Positions 7,451 to 16,571 of a stretch of DNA of 44,027 nucleotides are shown here, one piece after another; the first letter of the stretch is position 1; each line of letters opens with the position of its first letter. The stretch is taken from NCBI GenBank assembly GCA_902470095.1, contig CABRFG010000004.1, forward strand, positions 1-44,027, in the 5' to 3' direction. The translations under genes were made by a program, and so were the position numbers. The notes under the pieces were generated by a model. That model worked only from the letters and a program-made list of their open reading frames with translations, was not told where the DNA came from and did no database searches. This stretch comes from an uncultured Collinsella sp. Lineage in GTDB: Bacteria > Actinomycetota > Coriobacteriia > Coriobacteriales > Coriobacteriaceae.

Positions 7451-10201
7451 TTAGGCGGAACGCTTGGCCTCGAGCTTGGCCTGGGCGGCCGCAAGACGTG
7501 CGAGGGGTACGCGATAGGGCGAGCAGGACACGTAATCCACGTCGGCCACGTTAAACAGGCCCTTGATGGACTTGGGGTCGCCGCCGTGCTCGCCGCACAC
7601 GCCAAAGTGCATGTCGGGATTGGTGGCGCGACCCTTCTCGACGGCCATGCGCACCAGCTCGAGTACCGCCGAGTCGATGGTCTCGAAGGGGTTGTTCTTC
7701 AAGATCTTCTTGTGCATGTACAGCGGGATGAACTTGGCCTCGGCGTCGTCGCGGGAGAAGCCGAAGGTCGTCTGCGTGAGGTCGTTGGTGCCAAAGCAGA
7801 AGAAGTCGGCATGATGGGCGATCTCGTCGGCAACCATGCAGGCACGCGGCAGCTCGAGCATCGTGCCCACGGGAATGTTGAGCTCGACGCCCTCCTCGGC
7901 GGATACCTCGGCGATGACACGCTCGATGACCTCGCGCGTCTGGACATGCTCGGCCGTGATGGAAACGAGCGGAACCATGATCTCGGGGCGCGGGTCGACG
8001 CCTTCCTTGATGAGGCGGGCAGCAGCCGTGGCGACGGCGCGAACCTGCATGAGCGGCAGATCGCTAAAGACGACGGACAGGCGCACACCGCGCAGGCCGA
8101 GCATCGGGTTGGACTCGACCATGCCGTCGATACGACGCAGGCGGGCGCGCAGGGCTGCAAGCTCTTCCTCGCTGGCGCCGGCGGCTTCCTTCTTGGTGAT
8201 GGCGACCTCGAGCTCGCGAGGATTATCCAGGAACTCATGAAGCGGCGGATCGAGCAGGCGGACGACCACATCGCGACCGGACATGGTCTTGAACATCGCC
8301 AGGAAGTCCTCGGTCTGAACCTTGAGCAGGTCGGCCAGGGCCTGCTGCTTCACGGCCTCATCGTCAGACAGGATAAAGCTCTGGATGATGTTCTTGCGAT
8401 CGCCCAGGAACATGTGCTCGGTGCGGCACAGGCCAATAGCCTCGGCGCCAAACTCGAGGGCGAGCTCGGCATCCTCGGGATTGTCGGCGTTGACGCGCAC
8501 ATGGTTGGCATGGCCACAGGTCTCGTCCAGGCGAATCTCGTCGGCCCAGGACAGGATGGTGTCCAGGTCGCCGGTAAGCTCGGCGGAGACCAGGTCGACG
8601 GGACCGTCGACGACGATGCCCTGGGTGCCGTCGATGGAGATGACATCGCCCTCGTTCAATACGCGGTCGCTGCCCTCGATGCGCACGACCTTCTCGGCGG
8701 CGTCGATGTGGAAGCGCTCAACGCCGCAGACGCAGGGCGTACCCATGCCGCGGGCGATAACGGCGGCATGGCTCGTCTTGCCACCGTGGCTGGTCAGGAT
8801 GCCCTCGGCGGCGACCATGCCCTTCAGGTCGTCGGGGTTGGTCTCCCAACGAACCAGAATGACCTTGTGACCCTCGGCGGAACGCGCGACAGCGTCGTCG
8901 CTCGAGAACACGACCTCGCCCACGGCGGCACCGGGGCTGGCATTAAGACCGCTGGCGAGAGCCTCGTACTTCTTGGAGGCGTCAAACTGCGGGTGCAGGA
9001 GTTGGTCGAGCTGCGCGGGATCGATGCGGCTCACGGCCTCCTCGCGGGTGATCAGGCCCTCCTCGACCATTTCGATAGCGATGCGCAGGGCGGCGGTGGC
9101 GGTGCGCTTGCCCACGCGGGTCTGGAGCATCCAGAGCTTGCCCTGCTCGATGGTGAACTCGATATCGCACATATCGCGATAATGATCCTCGAGCGTCAGG
9201 AACACGCGCTCGAGCTCCTCACCTGCGGACTCGAGGCCCGGGGTGGTCTTGAGGTCGGCGATAGGCTCGGTGTTGCGGATACCGGCGACGACGTCCTCGC
9301 CCTGAGCATTAACCAAAAAGTCACCGTAGAACTCCTTGGTGCCGTCGGCCGGATTACGCGTAAAGGCGACGCCTGTCGCAGAGGTCTCGCCCTTGTTGCC
9401 AAAGGCCATGGCCTGCACGTTGACGGCGGTGCCGAGGTCGTCGGAAATGCCATGCTGCTTGCGGTAGATGCAGGCACGCTCGTTCATCCAGCTGCCAAAG
9501 ACGGCCTGAATTGCAAGGCGTAGCTGAAGCTCCGGGTCGTGCGGGAAAACGGGCTTGCCGTCAGCGACCTCGAGCTCGGGATACAGGGAGGCATCGACGT
9601 TCTCGGAGAAGATGCCCTTAAAGGTCTCGACGAGTTCCTGCAGGTCCTCGGCCGAAAGCTCGGAATCGATGCGAACGCCGGCGACCAGACGGGCCTGGGT
9701 CAGGGCGTTCTCGAACAGGTCGGCGTCAACGCCCATGACGACATTGGAAAACATCTGGATAAAGCGGCGGTAGCTATCCCAGGCAAAACGCGGGTTCTGC
9801 GTCTGCGCGATGAGGCCCTGGACGGAATCGTTATTGAGGCCCAAGTTGAGGACCGTGTCCATCATGCCGGGCATGGAGAACGGAGCGCCCGAACGAACCG
9901 ACACGAGCAGCGGGTCGTTGGCGTCACCGAGCTTCTTGCCGCAGCGGGCCTCGAGGTCCGCCTCGGCAGCAACGATCTCATCGAGTGCGTCTTCGGGCCA
10001 GACGTTGCCGGCACCGGAGTACTCGACACAGGTCTGGCAGGTAATGGTAAAGCCACCGGGAACCGGCAGGCCGATACGACTCATCTCGGCAAGGTTAGCG
10101 CCCTTGCCACCAAGCACGAAGTTCATGGACTTGTCTCCCTCGGTGACACAGGTGCCCTGGGCGTCGGTTCCAAAACGGTAAACCCTCTTGCAATCGCTCA
10201 C
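7451..10201 (-). CDS. ppdK: Pyruvate, phosphate dikinase
   Basis: PPDK interconverts pyruvate, ATP and phosphate with PEP, AMP and pyrophosphate. In anaerobes it can work in glycolysis or PEP supply. The N-terminal ATP-grasp domain begins near FVLGGKGANLAEMSRIGLPV. The swivelling phosphohistidine is His478 in GGKTSHAAVIARG, with the regulated Thr two residues before it. The C-terminal PEP-binding TIM barrel ends with GVCGEHGGDP, which carries the catalytic Cys. The start is GTG at 10201, with AAGGGGA six bases upstream; an ATG seven codons earlier has no SD. About 916 residues, slightly longer than most. Its regulator gene lies directly upstream. Confidence 0.95.
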   Translation of the reverse strand: MSDCKRVYRFGTDAQGTCVTEGDKSMNFVLGGKGANLAEMSRIGLPVPGGFTITCQTCVEYSGAGNVWPEDALDEIVAAEADLEARCGKKLGDANDPLLVSVRSGAPFSMPGMMDTVLNLGLNNDSVQGLIAQTQNPRFAWDSYRRFIQMFSNVVMGVDADLFENALTQARLVAGVRIDSELSAEDLQELVETFKGIFSENVDASLYPELEVADGKPVFPHDPELQLRLAIQAVFGSWMNERACIYRKQHGISDDLGTAVNVQAMAFGNKGETSATGVAFTRNPADGTKEFYGDFLVNAQGEDVVAGIRNTEPIADLKTTPGLESAGEELERVFLTLEDHYRDMCDIEFTIEQGKLWMLQTRVGKRTATAALRIAIEMVEEGLITREEAVSRIDPAQLDQLLHPQFDASKKYEALASGLNASPGAAVGEVVFSSDDAVARSAEGHKVILVRWETNPDDLKGMVAAEGILTSHGGKTSHAAVIARGMGTPCVCGVERFHIDAAEKVVRIEGSDRVLNEGDVISIDGTQGIVVDGPVDLVSAELTGDLDTILSWADEIRLDETCGHANHVRVNADNPEDAELALEFGAEAIGLCRTEHMFLGDRKNIIQSFILSDDEAVKQQALADLLKVQTEDFLAMFKTMSGRDVVVRLLDPPLHEFLDNPRELEVAITKKEAAGASEEELAALRARLRRIDGMVESNPMLGLRGVRLSVVFSDLPLMQVRAVATAAARLIKEGVDPRPEIMVPLVSITAEHVQTREVIERVIAEVSAEEGVELNIPVGTMLELPRACMVADEIAHHADFFCFGTNDLTQTTFGFSRDDAEAKFIPLYMHKKILKNNPFETIDSAVLELVRMAVEKGRATNPDMHFGVCGEHGGDPKSIKGLFNVADVDYVSCSPYRVPLARLAAAQAKLEAKRSA

Positions 10202-10276
10202 GATACTTCCCCTTCCATGCACTTACGCGCACGACCGTGGTAACGAATCGACCCGCCAGATGCGGGCCGTGAGGGA

Positions 10277-10305
10277 ACTATACGGCGGGTTTTGAGCAGG
10301 CTTAA
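10277..10305 (-). promoter_or_regulatory. Possible promoter of ppdK
   Basis: On the minus strand TATAGT (10277-10282) is preceded at 17 bases by TTAAGC (10300-10305), a weak -35 matching 3 of 6. A weak -35 with repeats just upstream would fit an activator-dependent promoter. The assignment is tentative. Confidence 0.35.
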
Positions 10306-10323
10306 GCAGAGGATGCGCGGTTT

Positions 10324-10361
10324 GGTAAACGTGCTAAAACTGGCGGTAAACGGTAGGTAAA
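10324..10361. repeat. Helically phased GGTAAA direct repeats upstream of ppdK
   Basis: The plus strand carries GGTAAAC at 10324, GGTAAAC at 10345 and GGTAAAG at 10356, with starts 21 and 11 bases apart (two and one helical turns). They sit about 45 to 90 bases upstream of the likely ppdK transcription start, where an activator would bind. A looser inverted pair (GTAAC-type) adjoins at 10362-10388. The binding protein is unknown. Confidence 0.4.
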
Positions 10362-10450
10362 GGTGGTTACATTATGAAGATACCACTGTAAGAACGTGCA
10401 GGTCAGATGCGATATTTTTGCTAAATCGCTTTATCAAAATGCTGCTACTA

Positions 10451-11317
10451 TTAGGCTCGACGGGCGGCGCGGCGGGCACGGGCTTCTTGGATTTCCTCCA
10501 AGTGGCTAATGATCTCGGCAGCGCTTTCTTCGATGGCCTTGCCGTCGGTACGCACCACAAAGCAGCCTAGGCGCTTCATGAGCGCACGGGCTTCCTCGAG
10601 CTCGCTGTGCACGCTCTCGGGCTCGGCATAGGAGCCGGCAACGGCACGAGCGTAGTCATCGCCCAAGCGGCTATCGCGAATTTCGGAAATCACATCGACG
10701 GTCGAAATCAGGCCGAACAGGCGCATCGGGTCGACCTCGTAAATCGACTTGGGCGGCTCCATGCCATGCGCCAGTGGGACATTGGCGACCTTGTAGCCCT
10801 GATAGGCCAAATACATCGACAGCGGCGTCTTGGACGTACGCGATACGCCCAGCAGCACGATATCGGCTCCCGACAGATCGTCGCAGCCGCGCCCGTCATC
10901 GTGCTCAACGAAATACTCCATGGCCTCGATGCGATGGAAATAGCGGTCATCGGTCTTGTGAATCACACCCGCGACGCCCTTGGGCGGCACACCGATGAGC
11001 GACGACAGCACGGCAAGCGTCGGGCCAATCAGGTCGACCGAACGAATATGCAGCATGCCCAGGTAATCGAGCACGCGGGCGCGAAGCGCCGGATCGACAA
11101 TGGTGTGGAACACGGCAATATCGCGATGGTCGGCATCGACGCGCGGGCCCACAAACGACTCCACCTGCTCCACCGAGGTCACCTTGGGCAGGCGCAAGAG
11201 AAGAAAAGCCCCTTCATCAAATTGCCCGGACGCCGCAAGCACCACCTCACAAGCGGTATCACCGAGCGAGTCGGAGATAACGATAACGGTGGGACGAGCG
11301 GTGACCGGGCAATCCAT
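10451..11317 (-). CDS. PPDK regulatory protein (bifunctional kinase/phosphorylase, DUF299)
   Basis: This 288-residue protein belongs to the PDRP/PpsR family. Such proteins inactivate PPDK or PEP synthase by ADP-dependent phosphorylation of the Thr near the catalytic His, and reactivate it by Pi-dependent removal. Family features are the N-terminal VIVISDSLGDTAE-like stretch, FHTIVDP, and the P-loop GVSRTSKTPLS at about 155-165, followed by LAYQGYKVANVPL. It follows glyS and precedes ppdK, its expected target. AAGGAG lies about seven bases before the ATG. The glyQ-glyS-yqfL type order is also found in Firmicutes. The substrate (PPDK, not PEP synthase) is inferred from the adjacent gene. Confidence 0.94.
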   Translation of the reverse strand: MDCPVTARPTVIVISDSLGDTACEVVLAASGQFDEGAFLLLRLPKVTSVEQVESFVGPRVDADHRDIAVFHTIVDPALRARVLDYLGMLHIRSVDLIGPTLAVLSSLIGVPPKGVAGVIHKTDDRYFHRIEAMEYFVEHDDGRGCDDLSGADIVLLGVSRTSKTPLSMYLAYQGYKVANVPLAHGMEPPKSIYEVDPMRLFGLISTVDVISEIRDSRLGDDYARAVAGSYAEPESVHSELEEARALMKRLGCFVVRTDGKAIEESAAEIISHLEEIQEARARRAARRA

Positions 11318-11351
11318 GCGGGGCTCCTTTAGCGCTTATGCGCAGGCTGGC

Positions 11352-13448
11352 TTACTTTTTGCGGGCAAGCTCACCGATGTTGGCGATGCCGGAGAAAACG
11401 GCCTCGAAGCGGTTGAGCAGCTTAAGGCGATTATCGCGGAGCTGCTCGTCCTTGTCCATGACCATGACCTCATCGAAGAAGCGGTCGATGGGCGCGCGCA
11501 GGGCGGCAAGGGCGGCAAATGCGGCCGGGTAATCCTCGGCAGCAAGGGCGGCATCGACAGCGGTCTGAGCAGCCTCGGAGGCATCGGCAAGCGCGAGCTC
11601 GACCTCGCCCATCAGGCCGCGGTCGTACTCCGCACCCAGCTCGGGCTTGGAGATGTGTGCGGCGCGGGCATAGGCGGTCGCAAGGTTGTCGAACGTCTCG
11701 GCGTCGTTCTTGCGGGCCTCGTCGAGGGCGGCGCAGCGGGCGAAGAAGACGGACGGGGCGATGATGTGCACCGCGGAGACGGCGGCAACGGTATCGGCCG
11801 GGATCTTTTCGTCGCGGGCCATGCTCACCAGGCGGCCATGGAAGAAGTCGCGAACCTGCTGGGCGACCTTGGCGGCGTCGAACTCAATGCCCTGCTCGCT
11901 ATAGAGCTCGAGGGCGAAGTCGATGAGCGACGTGGGGTCGATCGGCAGACGGTCGCGCAGGATGTTGATGATGCCGATAGCGGCACGACGCAGCGCGTAG
12001 GGGTCGGAGGAGCCGGTCGGGGGCTCGCCAATGGCAAAGATACCGGCGATGGTATCGAGCTTGTCGGCGCAGGCCACGATGCAGCCAGCGGTGCCCTCGG
12101 GCAGCTCGTCACCGGCAAAGCGGGGACGATAATGATCGCGAATGGCGTGGGCAACCTCGTCGTTCTCCCCCATCGCGGTGGCGTAGTAACCGCCCATCAC
12201 GCCCTGCTGGCTCGTGAACTCGACGACGGCGTTGGATACCAAGTCGGCCTTGCACAGGTGCGCGGCGCGAGCGGCATCGGCGGCCAGGTGGGCGCCCAGA
12301 TGGGCCTCGCGAGCGATGGCAAGCGCGAGTTGCTCAATGCGCTCGGACTTGGCGAGCACGCTACCGAGCTTCTCCTGGAAGGCAACCTTGGCCAGACGCT
12401 CACGGAACTCGTCGAGGGAGATCTTCAGGTCCTCCTCGTAGAAGAACTTTGCGTCGTCCAGACGGGCGCGCACGACGCGCTCGTTGCCGTCGATCACGCG
12501 CTCGGCGTTCTCGGGCTTGCTGTTGGAGACGACCACGAACTCACGCGTGAGCTTGCCCTCGCCGTCATAGATCGGGAAGTAACGCTGGTTGGTGAGCATG
12601 GACTCGCAGATGATCTCGTGCGGGACCTTGAGGAACTCCTCATCGAAGGTACCGACGAGCACCGTCGGCCACTCGCAGAGGTTAATGACCTCCTCGAAGA
12701 CCTTCTTGGGCGTGTCGACATGACAGCCGGGGCGAGCGGCCTCGACCTCGGCGATGCCGGCAAGGATGGCCTCGCGACGACGCTCGGCAGAAAGCACGCC
12801 GGCGTCCTCGAGCACCTGCTCATAAACAGCGGGGCTGGCAACAACATGGTCGCCAGGGCCAAGTACGCGATGACCGCGCGTGGTGTTGCCGCTCGTCACG
12901 TCGGCAAACGACACGGGCACAACATCCTCGCCCAAAAGGCAGCAGATCCAGCGGACCGGACGAACAAAGGTCGCATGCTCGTGACCCCAGCGCTGGCTGC
13001 GGTAGTTGGGCCACTGCAGGCCGGCGATGGTCTTCTCGCACAGAGCGGTCAGAATCGGCGTAGCCGGTGCGGAGGGAATGTTCTTCTCGGCGAACACATA
13101 CTCGCGACCGTCAGTGTCCTCGCGACGGACCAGGTCCTCGGCAGCCACACCGCACTTGCGGGCAAAGCCCTGGGCGGCCTTGGTGGCGTTACCGTCAGCG
13201 TCGAAGGCAATGTTGGCCGCGGGGCCACGCTTGACCTCATGGACTTCATCGGTCGCGGTGGCGACGTTAGCCACGAGCGCAGCCAGGCGGCGCGGGCTCG
13301 AGATCACACGGACCTCGCCGTGGGCCAGACCGGCCTCGTCGAGACCCTTGGCAATCATGGAGCCAAGCTGCTTGACGGCATTGTTCAGCGGCGCGGAGGG
13401 CATCTCCTCCGTACCGATCTCAAACAGGAAATCCTTAGCGTCTGCCAT
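11352..13448 (-). CDS. glyS: Glycyl-tRNA synthetase beta subunit
   Basis: The beta subunit of the heterotetrameric bacterial GlyRS binds tRNA and has an HD-like domain and a C-terminal anticodon-binding (DALR-like) region. The N-terminus LFEIGTEEMPSAPLNNAVKQL, then WVMR-type RSQRWGHEHATFVRPVRW, FEEVINLCEWPTVLVGTFD and DPYALRRAAIGIINIL are family hallmarks. At 698 residues it is a normal length. The start ATG is three bases after the glyQ stop, and the C-terminus ends 34 bases before the PDRP gene. Most actinobacteria use a single-chain GlyRS, so the two-subunit enzyme supports a Coriobacteriia-like host. Confidence 0.97.
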   Translation of the reverse strand: MADAKDFLFEIGTEEMPSAPLNNAVKQLGSMIAKGLDEAGLAHGEVRVISSPRRLAALVANVATATDEVHEVKRGPAANIAFDADGNATKAAQGFARKCGVAAEDLVRREDTDGREYVFAEKNIPSAPATPILTALCEKTIAGLQWPNYRSQRWGHEHATFVRPVRWICCLLGEDVVPVSFADVTSGNTTRGHRVLGPGDHVVASPAVYEQVLEDAGVLSAERRREAILAGIAEVEAARPGCHVDTPKKVFEEVINLCEWPTVLVGTFDEEFLKVPHEIICESMLTNQRYFPIYDGEGKLTREFVVVSNSKPENAERVIDGNERVVRARLDDAKFFYEEDLKISLDEFRERLAKVAFQEKLGSVLAKSERIEQLALAIAREAHLGAHLAADAARAAHLCKADLVSNAVVEFTSQQGVMGGYYATAMGENDEVAHAIRDHYRPRFAGDELPEGTAGCIVACADKLDTIAGIFAIGEPPTGSSDPYALRRAAIGIINILRDRLPIDPTSLIDFALELYSEQGIEFDAAKVAQQVRDFFHGRLVSMARDEKIPADTVAAVSAVHIIAPSVFFARCAALDEARKNDAETFDNLATAYARAAHISKPELGAEYDRGLMGEVELALADASEAAQTAVDAALAAEDYPAAFAALAALRAPIDRFFDEVMVMDKDEQLRDNRLKLLNRFEAVFSGIANIGELARKK

Positions 13449-13451
13449 GGC

Positions 13452-14363
13452 TTACGCCACCTCGCCTTCCTGGTCGGCATTCTCGTTGACTCCGGCGACC
13501 TCGGCCATGTAGGCCTCGCAGCACGCCTTGGCGACGGCGCGGACGCGCAGGATGTAGTTGGCACGCTCGACCGCGGACAGGGCGCCGCGAGCATCGAGCA
13601 GGTTGAAAGCGTGGCTGCACTTCATGACGCAGTCATATGCCGGCAGCGGCAGCTTGCGCTCCAGGCAGGAATGGCACTCGGCCTCGTAGTCGTCAAACTT
13701 CTGACGCATCATCTCGACGTTGGCGACCTCAAAGTTATAGGCACTGAACTCGCGCTCGTTCTCGAGGAACACGTCGCCGTAGGTCATGGGCGTGCCGTCG
13801 GGCAGGTAGCTCCACACCAGGTCGTAGACCGAGTTGACGCCCTGGGCATACATGGCGATACGCTCCAGGCCGTAGGTAATCTCAACGGGCACGGGGTCGA
13901 CCTCGATGCCTCCCACCTGCTGGAAGTACGTAAACTGCGTGACCTCCATGCCATTGAGCCAGACCTCCCAGCCAAGGCCCCAGGCGCCAAGGGTCGGGCT
14001 CTCCCAGTCATCCTCGACAAAGCGGACGTCATGGTCGTTGGGATCCAGACCGATAGCGGCAAGAGACCCCAGGTAGAGCTCCTGGGCGTTAACCGGAGAA
14101 GGCTTGATGAGCACCTGGAACTGATAGTAGTGCTGCATGCGGTTGGGGTTCTCGCCGTAGCGGCCGTCGGCGGGACGGCGGCAGGGCTGCGCATAGCAGG
14201 TGCGCCACTCGGCGGGACCGAGCGAGCGCAGCGTGGTCGCGGTATGGAAGGTACCGGCACCGACCTCGGAGTCATAGGGCTGCATAATGACGCAGCCCTG
14301 CTCGCCCCAGTACTGCTGGAGGCGCAGGATGATGTCTTGGAAGGAAAGCGATGAAGCGTTCAT
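13452..14363 (-). CDS. glyQ: Glycyl-tRNA synthetase alpha subunit
   Basis: The alpha subunit holds the class II catalytic core that activates glycine. It begins with LSFQDIILRLQQYWGEQGCVIMQPYDSEVGAGTFH, followed by LGPAEWRTCYAQPCRRP (motif 2 region) and the conserved GGIEVDPVPVEITYGLERIAMY (motif 3). At 303 residues the length is typical. The ATG at 14363 has GAGGGG about 11 bases upstream. No T-box leader fits in the 59 bases between it and lepB, so a glycine T-box is not the control here. Confidence 0.97.
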   Translation of the reverse strand: MNASSLSFQDIILRLQQYWGEQGCVIMQPYDSEVGAGTFHTATTLRSLGPAEWRTCYAQPCRRPADGRYGENPNRMQHYYQFQVLIKPSPVNAQELYLGSLAAIGLDPNDHDVRFVEDDWESPTLGAWGLGWEVWLNGMEVTQFTYFQQVGGIEVDPVPVEITYGLERIAMYAQGVNSVYDLVWSYLPDGTPMTYGDVFLENEREFSAYNFEVANVEMMRQKFDDYEAECHSCLERKLPLPAYDCVMKCSHAFNLLDARGALSAVERANYILRVRAVAKACCEAYMAEVAGVNENADQEGEVA

Positions 14364-14422
14364 GCCTCTAATATCCCCTCGTCGAAACGATTACACGGTT
14401 AGGTACTGTACTATAGCGGTTT

Positions 14423-14986
14423 TTAGTCGATAGCGCCGATGCGGTTGAGCGGCCAGTAGCGCACAAGCGCCACAGCGATCAAATCAGAGCGATCGACGGG
14501 ACCAAAGTAGCGTGAGTCGGCAGAGTTTTCGCGGTTGTCGCCCATCACCCACACGCACCCGTCGGGAACGGTGTAGGGATAGCTTACCTGAGCACCGGGC
14601 GCTTGGACCGAAAGTGGCCAGCTCATGCCCGTCGTATAGTCCTCGTCGAGCGCTTGGCCGTCAACGACCACCTTGCCATCCTGCAGGTCGACCGTCTGGC
14701 CGGCCGTGGCAATAACACGCTTGACAAGAACATCATGCTCGGAGGTGCCATCGGGGTTGTGAAACACCACGATATCGCCCTGCTTGACGGGCTGACCGAG
14801 CTCGAGGCTCACCTTTTGTGCCAGGATCTGGTCGCCAATCTCGATCGTGGACTCCATGGAGCCGGTGGGCACCACAAAGGGCTCGACCACAAACGAGCGA
14901 ATCAAGAAGGTGGCGACCAGTGCGATCGCGATGACCGCGATCCACTCAAAAGCGCCCCTCAACGCGGAATGCTGCGATGGAACCAT
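14423..14986 (-). CDS. lepB: Signal peptidase I
   Basis: This 187-residue type I signal peptidase cleaves Sec and Tat signal peptides outside the membrane. A single N-terminal membrane segment spans about residues 15-33. The catalytic Ser43 lies in VPTGSMESTI, and the general-base Lys89 in VLVKRVIATAGQ. Box E is VMGDNRENSADSRYFG. The ATG at 14986 uses the GAGGAG at the end of trmD as SD; the GTG two codons earlier does not fit that spacing. It directly follows trmD, where rplS is found in many genomes, and lepB next to ribosomal operons is known in Firmicutes and actinobacteria. Confidence 0.96.
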   Translation of the reverse strand: MVPSQHSALRGAFEWIAVIAIALVATFLIRSFVVEPFVVPTGSMESTIEIGDQILAQKVSLELGQPVKQGDIVVFHNPDGTSEHDVLVKRVIATAGQTVDLQDGKVVVDGQALDEDYTTGMSWPLSVQAPGAQVSYPYTVPDGCVWVMGDNRENSADSRYFGPVDRSDLIAVALVRYWPLNRIGAID

Positions 14987-14988
14987 TC

Positions 14989-15747
14989 TCACTCCTCGCT
15001 CTGCGAATACGAAGCGTCCAGAATCTCCTGCGCGTAAGCACGCTCCTCGGGCGTGAGCCGCGCTGTCTCAATCAGATCGGGACGCCAACGACAGGTGCGC
15101 TCGATGGCGTTCTTACGACGCCAAGCGTCAACTTTGGCGTGATCGCCACTCACGAGCACAGGAGGCACGCCCTCGCCGTTGAACTCGGCAGGACGAGTGT
15201 ACTGCGCGTACTCGAGCAGGCCTCCGTCCTCGGCGGTCGAGAACGACTCGTCCACGTTGCTCATCTCGTCGCCCAAGGCGCCGGGGATGAGGCGTACGAC
15301 GGCATCGGCAACGACCATGGCAGGCAGCTCGCCGCCCGTAAGCACGTAGTCGCCGATCGACAGACGCTCATCGGCATACGCATACGCACGCTCGTCGACG
15401 CCCTCGTAGCGACTGCACACAAACAACAGGCGCTCACTTTTGAGCAGGCGCTCGGCCACATGCTGCGTAAAGGGCTCGCCACAGGGGGTAAAGAACACCA
15501 CAGTAGGCTTGGGACCCTCTGCGCTAATGGCCTCGATGGCCTCTGCGATAGGCTCGACCTTCATGAGCATGCCCTGCCCGCCGCCGTACGGCTCGTCATC
15601 GACGGTACGATGGCGGTCGTGCGTCCAGTCGCGCAGGTTATACGCCTTAAAATCAAAAAGGCCGGCCTTGCGGGCGCGGCCCAAAATCGACGTGGACATG
15701 ACGGGCTCAAACATCTCGGGAAAGACCGAAAGGGTCTCGATCAGCAT
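14989..15747 (-). CDS. trmD: tRNA (guanine-N1)-methyltransferase TrmD
   Basis: TrmD methylates G37 next to the anticodon, which prevents +1 frameshifting. The 252-residue protein has the SPOUT trefoil-knot motifs: DDEPYGGGQGMLMK, ERLLFVCSRYEGVDERA and LSIGDYVLTGGELPAMVVAD. The catalytic Asp and Arg regions are also present. It follows rimM by 10 bases, and its terminal GAGGAG serves as the SD of lepB. Confidence 0.97.
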   Translation of the reverse strand: MLIETLSVFPEMFEPVMSTSILGRARKAGLFDFKAYNLRDWTHDRHRTVDDEPYGGGQGMLMKVEPIAEAIEAISAEGPKPTVVFFTPCGEPFTQHVAERLLKSERLLFVCSRYEGVDERAYAYADERLSIGDYVLTGGELPAMVVADAVVRLIPGALGDEMSNVDESFSTAEDGGLLEYAQYTRPAEFNGEGVPPVLVSGDHAKVDAWRRKNAIERTCRWRPDLIETARLTPEERAYAQEILDASYSQSEE

Positions 15748-15757
15748 GTTGTCCTCC

Positions 15758-16279
15758 CTACTTGTCCATATCGATCAGGCCGTCCATAACGTGGACGGAA
15801 ATTGTTCCTGTGTCGGGAAGATCGAGCACGACCTGCTCGATCACGGGAATCAGTACCTCGCCGTACCGATCACCCTCGACAACCCAAACATCGTTAGCGG
15901 GCGTCGACATAATCTCGACGATCGTGCCGAGCGAACCGAAGCGCTCGTCGACCACCTCGCGACCCATCAGGTCGGTATAGGCAGCGTCGAGCGAATCGAG
16001 CTCAAAGTCGTCACGATTTGCCAGCACATAGCATCCCGTGATGCCCTCGGCGGCCGTCAAGTCGTCAATGCCCTCAAACGAGACCAGATCGCCATCGCCC
16101 GTATCGGTGACGGACACGACCGTGCAAAAGCGGTCGCGCTTGAGCGCCGGCGGCGTCAGGGCGACGCGCATACCCGGCTCTAATACAGAAGGAAGCCCCC
16201 GCAGCGGCTGCGCGAGGACCTCCCCCTTCCTTCCGTGCGGCTTGACCACACGGGCGATGTTTTTGTACTGGGACCTCAA
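15758..16279 (-). CDS. rimM: Ribosome maturation factor RimM
   Basis: RimM helps assemble the 30S head and binds S19. The N-terminal beta-barrel starts with IARVVKPHGRKGEVLAQPLRG, and the C-terminal PRC-barrel ends with VPVIEQVVLDLP-type sequence. The only start that keeps the first beta strand is TTG at 16279. It has just a weak AGGA two bases upstream but follows the khpA stop by four bases, so re-initiation or coupling is likely. 173 residues; khpA-rimM-trmD is a standard order. Confidence 0.93.
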   Translation of the reverse strand: MRSQYKNIARVVKPHGRKGEVLAQPLRGLPSVLEPGMRVALTPPALKRDRFCTVVSVTDTGDGDLVSFEGIDDLTAAEGITGCYVLANRDDFELDSLDAAYTDLMGREVVDERFGSLGTIVEIMSTPANDVWVVEGDRYGEVLIPVIEQVVLDLPDTGTISVHVMDGLIDMDK

Positions 16280-16283
16280 GGTC

Positions 16284-16568
16284 CTAGCCCAGAACCTCTA
16301 CCTCGACAGCAGTGTCGAGGCGAGCGGCCAGTGCACGGGCGAGCGTGCGAATGGCCTTGATGGTACGGCCACGACGGCCGATGACCTTAGCGACGTCATC
16401 CTCGGCGACCGAAACCTCAATCGTAGAGGCGTCGTCACCATCGATGACCTCAAGGCTCACGGAATCCGGGTCGTCGACGATCTGAACAACGAGATATTCG
16501 ACGAGATCGGCGATGCGATCTGAGAGCATTGCCTCACCCTCGAGCTGTGCAGCGTCAACCTCAGGCAC
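16284..16568 (-). CDS. khpA: KH-domain RNA-binding protein KhpA
   Basis: KhpA is a small single-KH RNA-binding protein that, with KhpB, affects cell elongation and RNA chaperoning in Gram-positive bacteria. The KH GxxG loop is visible as KVIGRRGRTIKAIR around residues 61-75. The start GTG at 16568 has GAGGAG six bases upstream, inside the end of rpsP. The 94-residue length includes a short acidic N-terminus. The rpsP-khpA-rimM-trmD context is the usual one. Confidence 0.93.
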   Translation of the reverse strand: MPEVDAAQLEGEAMLSDRIADLVEYLVVQIVDDPDSVSLEVIDGDDASTIEVSVAEDDVAKVIGRRGRTIKAIRTLARALAARLDTAVEVEVLG

Positions 16569-16571
16569 GAT

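Noticed and set aside
7586..9523. A 645-codon plus-strand open frame opposite ppdK
   Set aside because: It is an antisense shadow of ppdK, with Gly/Ala/Asp/His-rich composition produced by codon bias.
11100..14354. A 1084-codon open frame on the plus strand opposite glyS and glyQ
   Set aside because: It is the antisense frame of two well-conserved genes; long open antisense frames are usual with high-GC third positions. It resembles no protein family and has no SD.
14364..14422. A glycine T-box or riboswitch before glyQ
   Set aside because: Only 59 bases lie between lepB and glyQ, too few for a T-box, and none of its conserved elements is present.
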